Source: Desulfovibrionales bacterium GWA2_65_9
Lineage (GTDB): Bacteria > Desulfobacterota > Desulfovibrionia > Desulfovibrionales > Desulfovibrionaceae
Direction: 5' to 3'
Length of the DNA stretch: 6,684 nucleotides
Assembly (NCBI GenBank): GCA_001799475.1
Contig: MGTN01000168.1
Coordinates: forward strand, 1-6,684
Shown here: piece by piece, positions 1 through 4,630 of the stretch
Numbering within the stretch: position 1 is the stretch's first letter
How the letters are laid out: every line of letters starts with the position of its first letter
The notes under the pieces: generated by a model
Told to the model about the DNA's origin: nothing
The model's input: the letters and a program-made list of their open reading frames with translations, nothing else
Database searches by the model: none
Made by a program: the position numbers and the translations under genes

Positions 1-785
1 TCGTCAACCGCGCCATCCTGGACGACCTCCCGGTGGGCCGCGAGAACGTGACCCCGAAAGAGGCCGTTGCGCGCGGGGCCATGGCCCTGTTCGGCGAGAA
101 ATACGGCAGCACGGTCTGCCTGGTGGAGGTGCCCGGCGTGAGCATGGAGCTCTGCGGCGGCACGCACCTGACCAACACCGGCCAGACCGGCAGCTTCGCC
201 ATCCTGTCCGAGACGGGCGTGGCTTCGGGCATCCGGCGCATCGAGGCGGCCACGGGCTGGAACACGCTGAACTTCATGCAGACCCTGCGTCAGGAGATGA
301 ACGAGGTTCAGGCCGTGCTCAAGGCGCGGCCCGAGGAAGTCGCCGCCCGGGCCAAGGCCATGAATGCCCAGGTCAAGTCCTTGCAGAAGGACCTGGAGCG
401 CCTGCAGACCAAGCTGGCCAGCGGCGAGGGCGGGGCGCGCATGGCCGAGGTCGAGGACATCGGCGGCGTGAAGGTGCTGGCGGGGAAAGCCGAGGCCGCG
501 AGCATCAAGAGCCTGCGCGAGCAGATGGACGCGCTGAAGAGCAGGCTGCCCTCGGGCGTAGCCTGCATCATCGCCCCCACCGAGGACGGCAAGGTGGCCG
601 TGATGGTCAGCGTGAGCCGCGACCTGCACGCCAGGTTCACCGCGCCCGCGCTTATTAAAGATGTTGCGGCCCTGGTGGGCGGCAGCGGCGGCGGCCGGCC
701 GGACATGGCCCAGGCCGGCGGCACCGACGCCTCGGGCATCGACAAGGCGCTGGCCAAGCTGAAAGAGTTGGTGGCCGCGGCCTAG
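1..785 (+). CDS. alaS: Alanyl-tRNA synthetase, C-terminal part (5' truncated by window edge)
   Basis: AlaRS charges tRNA-Ala with alanine in the cytoplasm and hydrolyses mischarged Ser- or Gly-tRNA-Ala. The open frame is already running at the left edge (first full codon at base 3) and ends at TAG 783-785, giving 260 visible residues of a protein that is usually about 870-880 long. The aminoacylation core lies upstream of the window. Visible parts are the end of the editing domain with the CGGTH motif (visible residues 51-55, whose Cys and His belong to the editing-site metal ligands), a charged helical coiled-coil stretch (about 85-135), and the C-Ala/DHHA1 domain (about 145-260) with its glycine-rich GGSGGGRPDMAQAGG signature (226-240). 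The GTG at 33 is internal, not a start, because recognisable AlaRS sequence (VNRAILDDLPVGRENV) reads straight through it. No strong terminator follows; the next gene, rplM, starts 111 bases downstream on the same strand. Confidence 0.97.
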   Translation, partial: VNRAILDDLPVGRENVTPKEAVARGAMALFGEKYGSTVCLVEVPGVSMELCGGTHLTNTGQTGSFAILSETGVASGIRRIEAATGWNTLNFMQTLRQEMNEVQAVLKARPEEVAARAKAMNAQVKSLQKDLERLQTKLASGEGGARMAEVEDIGGVKVLAGKAEAASIKSLREQMDALKSRLPSGVACIIAPTEDGKVAVMVSVSRDLHARFTAPALIKDVAALVGGSGGGRPDMAQAGGTDASGIDKALAKLKELVAAA

Positions 786-831
786 GGGAAGATTTCCCTG
801 GCTGAGGCCCGGAAAAGGAAGTGGATTTCAG

Positions 832-860
832 TTGACAGGCTCATCCAAAAACCGTAAGAG
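832..860 (+). promoter_or_regulatory. Candidate sigma-70 promoter for rplM-rpsI
   Basis: A perfect -35 hexamer TTGACA (832-837) is followed after 17 bases by TAAGAG (855-860), a weak -10 matching 3 of 6 consensus positions. Transcription would start near 867, about 30 bases before the rplM ATG. That leaves only a short leader. The -35 and spacing are convincing; the -10 is not. Read-through from alaS is also possible because no clear terminator separates the genes. Confidence 0.45.
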
Positions 861-880
861 CCCTGTTTCCAGTTTGAAGT

Positions 881-887
881 GAAGGAG
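881..887 (+). promoter_or_regulatory. Ribosome binding site that fixes the rplM start
   Basis: GAAGGAG lies 9 bases before the ATG at 897. An in-frame GTG at 879 would extend the protein by six residues, but the Shine-Dalgarno sequence would then lie inside the coding region. The ATG at 897 is therefore preferred. It also gives a 142-residue product, the same length as E. coli L13. Confidence 0.85.
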
Positions 888-896
888 TTGACCAAA

Positions 897-1325
897 ATGA
901 ATACGTACAGCCCGGTCCCGTCGGACCTGAAGCACGAATGGTTCGTGGTCGATGCCACGGAACAGATCCTTGGCCGCCTGGCCACGGCCATCGCCCATCG
1001 CATTCGTGGCAAGCACAAGCCCGGTTTCGCCCCGCACATGGACGGCGGCGACTTCATCGTCGTGGTCAACGCCACGAAGATCAAGGTCACCGGTGACAAG
1101 TTGAACAAGAAGATGTACTACAAGCATACGCTGTTCACCGGTGGCCTCAAGTCCCGGAACCTGAAGCAGATGCTGGAGAAGAACCCGGAACTGGTGATCA
1201 TCCAGGCTGTGCGCGGCATGCTGCCGAAGAACCGCCTGTCCCGGCAGATCATCAAGAAGCTCAAGGTCTTCGCTGGTCCTGAGCACACCCACGTCGCCCA
1301 GAAGCCCCAGGCTCTGGCCCTGTAA
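897..1325 (+). CDS. rplM: 50S ribosomal protein L13
   Basis: L13 is an early-assembling protein of the large ribosomal subunit that binds 23S rRNA. The product is 142 residues, the same as E. coli L13, and aligns with it by eye along its whole length. Landmarks are WFVVDA (15-20), LGRLAT (25-30), RGKHKP (37-42), the DFIVVVNA strand (52-59), the KVTG turn (63-66), and the MLPKNRL motif (108-114) typical of the family. The start at 897 is set by GAAGGAG nine bases upstream. The gene is followed after 22 bases by rpsI, the standard bacterial pairing, and both are closed by one terminator. In E. coli, L13 represses its own operon; the short candidate leader here shows no obvious structure for that. 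Confidence 0.98.
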   Translation: MNTYSPVPSDLKHEWFVVDATEQILGRLATAIAHRIRGKHKPGFAPHMDGGDFIVVVNATKIKVTGDKLNKKMYYKHTLFTGGLKSRNLKQMLEKNPELVIIQAVRGMLPKNRLSRQIIKKLKVFAGPEHTHVAQKPQALAL

Positions 1326-1347
1326 CCTCCGCATCAGGAGTTGATAC

Positions 1348-1737
1348 ATGCTTGATTTCAATTACGGCACTGGCAAGCGCAAGAACGCCGTGGCGCGCAC
1401 CCGCGTCACCGCGGGCACCGGCCTGATCACCATCAATGGCCGTCCCTACGAGGAATACTTCCCGCGCAAGACCCTGCAGATGATCGTGCAGCAGGCGCTC
1501 AAGCTGACCAAGACCGTCGACAAGTTCGACATCAAGGTCAATGTCGCCGGCGGCGGCGTGTCCGGACAGGCCCAGGCCGTCCGTCACGGCATCTCCCGCG
1601 CGCTCTTGACCTTCGACCCGGAACTGCGCACCACCCTCAAGCGTGCCGGGTTCCTGACCCGCGACGCCCGCAAGAAGGAGCGCAAGAAGTACGGCCAGAA
1701 GGGCGCCCGCGCTCGCTTCCAGTACTCGAAGCGCTAA
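1348..1737 (+). CDS. rpsI: 30S ribosomal protein S9
   Basis: S9 is a head protein of the small ribosomal subunit, and its C-terminal tail reaches the P-site tRNA. The product is 129 residues, about the normal size. Family landmarks are YGTGKRK near the N-terminus (6-12), GRPYEEYFPR (31-40), the glycine-rich VAGGGVSGQAQAVRHGISRAL segment (67-86 region), AGFLTRDAR (100-108), a very basic tail, and the conserved terminal SKR (127-129). AGGAG (1336-1340) lies seven bases before the ATG. It is co-transcribed with rplM and followed 32 bases later by a strong intrinsic terminator, so this is the end of the ribosomal operon. Confidence 0.98.
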   Translation: MLDFNYGTGKRKNAVARTRVTAGTGLITINGRPYEEYFPRKTLQMIVQQALKLTKTVDKFDIKVNVAGGGVSGQAQAVRHGISRALLTFDPELRTTLKRAGFLTRDARKKERKKYGQKGARARFQYSKR

Positions 1738-1769
1738 GCCGAACAGGCTCACGCAAGACTTGCCCACTC

Positions 1770-1803
1770 GGGCCGACACCCCCCAAAGGTGTCGGCCCTT
1801 TTT
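1770..1803 (+). terminator. Rho-independent terminator of the rplM-rpsI operon
   Basis: A perfect 11-bp stem, GGGCCGACACC (1770-1780) with GGTGTCGGCCC (1788-1798), encloses a 7-base loop (CCCCAAA) and runs directly into five T residues (1799-1803). It begins 32 bases after the rpsI stop. There is no T tract on the other strand, so it acts only rightward. Confidence 0.95.
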
Positions 1804-1886
1804 CAGTTTACGCCCTGTTCCACCCCGCCACTGGCCCGCTCAATTAGCGCTGGCGGCCCGTGGCAAAATTCCGTTAGGGTGGACCC

Positions 1887-2903
1887 ATGCAGCCCCTGCG
1901 GACATTGCAACGCATAGCCACGCGCGCGCCCTGGCCGGACCTGGCGCCCCTGGTGGACGGCTCCCTGGCCGGACGCCTGCCCCAGGCCCAGGCCCGGCTC
2001 TGGAGCCTTGTGCTGCGCGCCCGGCGCGTGCCGCACCGCGTGCGCGCCCTGGCCGGCGGCTACACCGTGCAGGTTCCGGCGCGCTTCATGCGCCAGGCCG
2101 TGGACGAGATCACGCTCTACCACCACGAGAACGTCAGCCCGCACCCGTCCATCCCCCTGCCCCCGGTGGAGGAGCGCTCCCGCGCAACCCTGGCGGCCAT
2201 GCTCGGGCTCTGCGCCTTCTTCGTCATCACCCACCGGCCCTGGTCGGAGTTTGGCTCCTACCCGCAGTACTGGCACTTCGTTGGCGCGGGCGACGCCGCG
2301 CGGATGCTGGACGGCCAGTGGTGGCGCATGTTCACGGCGCTGACCCTGCACGCCGATCCGGCGCACATGGCCAGCAACGCGGTCATCGGCGGGGCGTTCC
2401 TGGTCCTGCTCTCCCGGCGCATCGGCTCCGGGGCGGCCTGGCTGCTGGCTGTTTTGGCCGGGGGCCTGGGCAATGTGCTGAACGTCCTGGCCCATGGCCC
2501 GGCGCACCTGTCCGTGGGCTTCTCCACGGCGGTGTTCGGCGCAGCCGGGGCCCTGGCCGGGCTCAAGGCCGTGAGCGGCGAGGGCACGCTGACGCAGCCC
2601 CAGCCACAGCTTCAGGCAAGCACGCGCGGCTGGCTGCTGCCCGTGGCCGCCGGACTGGCCCTGCTGGCCAGCCTGGGCACCGCAGGCGAGAACACGGACA
2701 TCGGCGCGCATTTCTTCGGGCTCGTGGCCGGGGGGCTCCTGGGCCTGGCCGTGGGCATCCTGGCCGTGCGCCACGGCTACCCGAATGCAGATCAGGGCCA
2801 GCGGCTCAACCAGCTCTTCGGCGTGCTGGCCGCGCTGCTCCTGGTCGGGGCCTGGGCCTGGGCCTGGGATTTCGGCTTGCCGGCCAGTTTGCCAGGCCAT
2901 TAG
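1887..2903 (+). CDS. Rhomboid-family intramembrane serine protease
   Basis: Rhomboids cleave other membrane proteins inside the bilayer with a Ser-His dyad. The product is 338 residues. A soluble N-terminal region (1-100) precedes about seven predicted membrane segments (near 101-116, 164-177, 183-203, 211-229, 249-264, 272-293 and 308-328). All family signatures are present: the WR motif in loop 1 (146-147), HMASN (160-164, the H-x3-N oxyanion pair), GFST with the catalytic Ser213, and AHFFG with the catalytic His275. The protein is therefore probably active. The start ATG has a weak AGGGTGGA (1876-1883) upstream. The 83 bases after the preceding terminator should hold its promoter; only a poor candidate (CAAAAT at 1864-1869 preceded by TG) is visible. 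The substrate is unknown. The TAG stop lies at the edge of the inverted-repeat element that follows. Confidence 0.93.
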   Translation: MQPLRTLQRIATRAPWPDLAPLVDGSLAGRLPQAQARLWSLVLRARRVPHRVRALAGGYTVQVPARFMRQAVDEITLYHHENVSPHPSIPLPPVEERSRATLAAMLGLCAFFVITHRPWSEFGSYPQYWHFVGAGDAARMLDGQWWRMFTALTLHADPAHMASNAVIGGAFLVLLSRRIGSGAAWLLAVLAGGLGNVLNVLAHGPAHLSVGFSTAVFGAAGALAGLKAVSGEGTLTQPQPQLQASTRGWLLPVAAGLALLASLGTAGENTDIGAHFFGLVAGGLLGLAVGILAVRHGYPNADQGQRLNQLFGVLAALLLVGAWAWAWDFGLPASLPGH

Positions 2904-2919
2904 GGTCTGTTTCCAAAAG
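2903..2919 (+). repeat. Left terminal inverted repeat
   Basis: GGGTCTGTTTCCAAAAG, the left end of the palindromic element. It is complementary to 3055-3071 at 15 of 17 positions, with T2906 opposite G3068 as a G-U wobble and A2916 opposite C3058 as a true mismatch. It is preceded by TA (2901-2902), and its first G completes the rhomboid stop codon. Confidence 0.85.
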
Positions 2920-2960
2920 ATGGATTTTGTTCCCTGGCGAGGAGAGAGCCTATTCTGGGG

Positions 2961-2992
2961 CCAGGGAGTGTACTCATGCGGTACAGCCCTGG
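2961..2992 (+). repeat. Internal hairpin A of the element
   Basis: CCAGGG (2961-2966) pairs with CCCTGG (2987-2992), and TGTAC (2969-2973) pairs with GTACA (2981-2985). An AG/G bulge separates the two stem parts, and the loop is TCATGCG. The left arm GCCAGGGA (2960-2967) could alternatively pair with TCCCTGGC (2931-2938), so the element has competing folds. Confidence 0.6.
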
Positions 2993-3004
2993 ACCAAAAT
3001 CGGT

Positions 3005-3035
3005 TCGCGACGCCCCCCGGATAGGCGCGTGGCGA
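3005..3035 (+). repeat. Internal hairpin B of the element
   Basis: Bases 3005-3013 pair with 3027-3035 at 8 of 9 positions (one G opposite G), around a 13-base C-rich loop. Together with hairpin A and the two outer stems this gives a branched fold covering most of the element. Confidence 0.5.
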
Positions 3036-3054
3036 TGTCCAGGGGGCAAAGACG

Positions 3055-3071
3055 CTTCTGGAAACAGGCCC
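3055..3071 (-). repeat. Right terminal inverted repeat
   Basis: Read on the minus strand it is GGGCCTGTTTCCAGAAG, matching the left repeat at 15 of 17 positions. It is bounded by TA (3072-3073), and its outermost base completes the TAG stop of the leftward Ser/Thr kinase gene. Confidence 0.85.
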
Positions 3072-4630
3072 TAGGCCGGGCAGAGACGCTCGGCCGGACC
3101 CTGCCCTGCGCCCACGGATGCGACGCAGCGGGCAAAGAACTCGCAGCTCAGGTCCTGCCACCACACGAACCCGTGCTCGACATCGGCGTACCAGGCTGCG
3201 GTGAAGGACTTGCGGTCCGCGCTCCAGATACGCCGCTGCTGCGGGGCAAAGGCCAGGGGCAGGCAGAGCTGGCGCAGGTCCGGCTCGGGCAGCAGCAGCG
3301 TGGCCAGCTCCTGGGCCGTGGGCAGCCGCCAGCCTACAATGCCAAGGTGGCGCTCCGTGGCCAGCCGCTCGGCCCTGTGCTGCGCTGCGGCAAAGGTCAT
3401 TGCGTAGGCGCTGCCGCCGCGCTCCCAGACCAGCCCGCTGCGCCGGTCGCGCACGAGATCCTCTCCAGCCCCGGCCAAGCCCTCCTGGCCCTGCGCCACA
3501 AGGTCCTCCGGGCCAGGCGCCACAAGACCCCCTTGTCCGATGACGACAAAGCGCTCCGGGTCGCAGGCCGCGGGCCGCCAGAGTTCGTCCAGACCGAACG
3601 CCGCGCGCGCCCCCGCAAGGGGCTGGCGCACCGGGCCAGATCGCAGCACGGGAGCGGGGCGCAGCGCCGCAACAGGCGGCACGCTGGCGCAGGGCGGCGG
3701 GCGGTCCTCAGGCAGGGCGCAGACCGTGTCGCGCAGGCGCGCCCAGTGGCTTGCCAGCGCGTCGAGCTCGGCCAGCAGGTCCCGGGCCGAGCCGGGCCGC
3801 TGCCTGCGGTCCTCATGGCAGGCCCGGGCGAAAAAGGCGTCGAAGCGCTGGTCCAGGCCAACGCGCAGGCTGCTGGCCGGAAGGCCCTCCTGGGGCAGGC
3901 GCCCGGTGAGACAGCGGAACAGCGTGACTGCAGCGGAGAACACGTCGGCGCGCTCGTCGGCGCTTTCCGGGTCGGCCTCCTGCTCGGGCGCGGCGTAGTA
4001 CGGCGAGCCCACCACCGCGCCCCTGGGCCGGGCCGGGCCTTTCTCCCCGCGCAGGCGCGAGAGCCCGAAGTCGATGAGCTTGACCTCGTCTGCGAAAAGG
4101 ACGTCCGCCTGGCCGGAACCTGTCAGGCAGGTGTCGGGCGGGCGCTCGGCAAGCATGAGGTTGTAGGGCTTGACGTCGCGGTGGAGAATGCCCGCGTGGT
4201 GCAGCCGGGCGCACGCCGAGGCCAGCTGCCGCGCGCAGGACAGGGCCTGGTCCACGCCCAGGCGGCGGGTGGGTTCCTCCACGCGGTAGCCCTCGCCCAA
4301 GAGCGCGCCCAGGTTGTTGCAGTAGTACTCCATGACGAAAAAAGGCCGGCCGCCGGTGCTGCCGCCAGACCCGCCATCCGGAGCTGGGGCCTCGTCCACG
4401 TCCAGCACCTGGGCGATGTTCGGGTGGCGGATGCCGGCCATGAGCGCGGCCTCGCGGAAGAAGTCCCGGCGCAGCAGCGCGGGGTCGGCCGTGGCGGCCA
4501 GCATCTCGGATGGTTTCAGCACCTTCACGGCCACCACACGGCCCGTGCGCGGCATGGCCGCCTTGTACACCACGCCCATGCCGCCCCGGCCGAGCAGGCC
4601 CAGAATGGCGTACCGGCCGATGGTCCTCAT
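3071..4630 (-). CDS. Hanks-type Ser/Thr protein kinase with C-terminal DUF1566/Lcl-like domain
   Basis: The product is 519 residues and phosphorylates protein Ser/Thr residues. The N-terminal kinase domain (about 7-290) is complete: glycine loop GRGGMG (14-19), catalytic Lys36 in VAVK, helix-C Glu60, HRDVKPYN with Asp152 and Asn157, DFG (187-189), and APE (214-216). A Pro/Ala-rich linker (about 300-365) contains no evident membrane segment, so the protein is probably cytosolic, unlike classic PknB with its transmembrane and PASTA domains. After a short octapeptide repeat (368-390), residues 391-503 resemble DUF1566: RRSGLVWER (397-404 region), GWRLPTAQEL (433-442), IWSADR, AWYADVEHGFVWW and a final ARCV. 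The start ATG overlaps the stop of the upstream histidine kinase gene (ATGA, 4627-4630), and no good Shine-Dalgarno precedes it, so translational coupling is likely. Its TAG stop abuts the palindromic element. The substrate is unknown. Confidence 0.93.
   Translation of the reverse strand: MRTIGRYAILGLLGRGGMGVVYKAAMPRTGRVVAVKVLKPSEMLAATADPALLRRDFFREAALMAGIRHPNIAQVLDVDEAPAPDGGSGGSTGGRPFFVMEYYCNNLGALLGEGYRVEEPTRRLGVDQALSCARQLASACARLHHAGILHRDVKPYNLMLAERPPDTCLTGSGQADVLFADEVKLIDFGLSRLRGEKGPARPRGAVVGSPYYAAPEQEADPESADERADVFSAAVTLFRCLTGRLPQEGLPASSLRVGLDQRFDAFFARACHEDRRQRPGSARDLLAELDALASHWARLRDTVCALPEDRPPPCASVPPVAALRPAPVLRSGPVRQPLAGARAAFGLDELWRPAACDPERFVVIGQGGLVAPGPEDLVAQGQEGLAGAGEDLVRDRRSGLVWERGGSAYAMTFAAAQHRAERLATERHLGIVGWRLPTAQELATLLLPEPDLRQLCLPLAFAPQQRRIWSADRKSFTAAWYADVEHGFVWWQDLSCEFFARCVASVGAGQGPAERLCPA
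3437..3529 (-). repeat. In-frame octapeptide repeat in the kinase linker
   Basis: Residues 368-398 read as successive units GLVAPGPE, DLVAQGQE, GLAGAGE and DLVRDRRS. The first two DNA units (3506-3529 and 3482-3505) are identical at 19 of 24 bases; the third has lost one codon. The last unit merges into the start of the DUF1566-like domain, so the repeats may have arisen by duplication of that entry segment. Confidence 0.6.

Larger units (their letters stand above)
2903..3071. mobile_element. MITE-like 169-bp palindromic element with TA-flanked inverted repeats
   Basis: The region between two convergent genes has 17-base terminal inverted repeats (2903-2919 and 3055-3071, 15 of 17 matching), directly bounded by TA at 2901-2902 and 3072-3073, as expected of a TA target duplication. 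A second 12-bp stem pairs 2926-2937 with 3039-3050 (10 Watson-Crick pairs, two G-U). Between them lie a hairpin at 2961-2992 and another at 3005-3035. No credible coding region is present, so any transposase would have to act from elsewhere. The terminal repeats resemble in style those of IS5-group elements, but this is from memory and unverified. It may instead be a structured intergenic repeat or a bidirectional transcription barrier. The repeat geometry is seen directly; mobility is inferred. Confidence 0.62.

Noticed and set aside
785..799. Small hairpin GGGAA/TTCCC just after alaS as a terminator
   Set aside because: The stem is only 5-6 bp and no T tract follows, so termination is unlikely.
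862..872. CCTGTTTCCAG, identical to 11 bases of the palindromic element's right end
   Set aside because: No inverted partner or TA boundary lies nearby and the match is short, so a second or remnant copy cannot be supported.
1803..3164. 453-codon minus-strand frame opposite the rhomboid gene
   Set aside because: Composition is Gln/Gly/Ala/Arg-rich with no recognisable domain; the rhomboid catalytic motifs on the plus strand explain the region.
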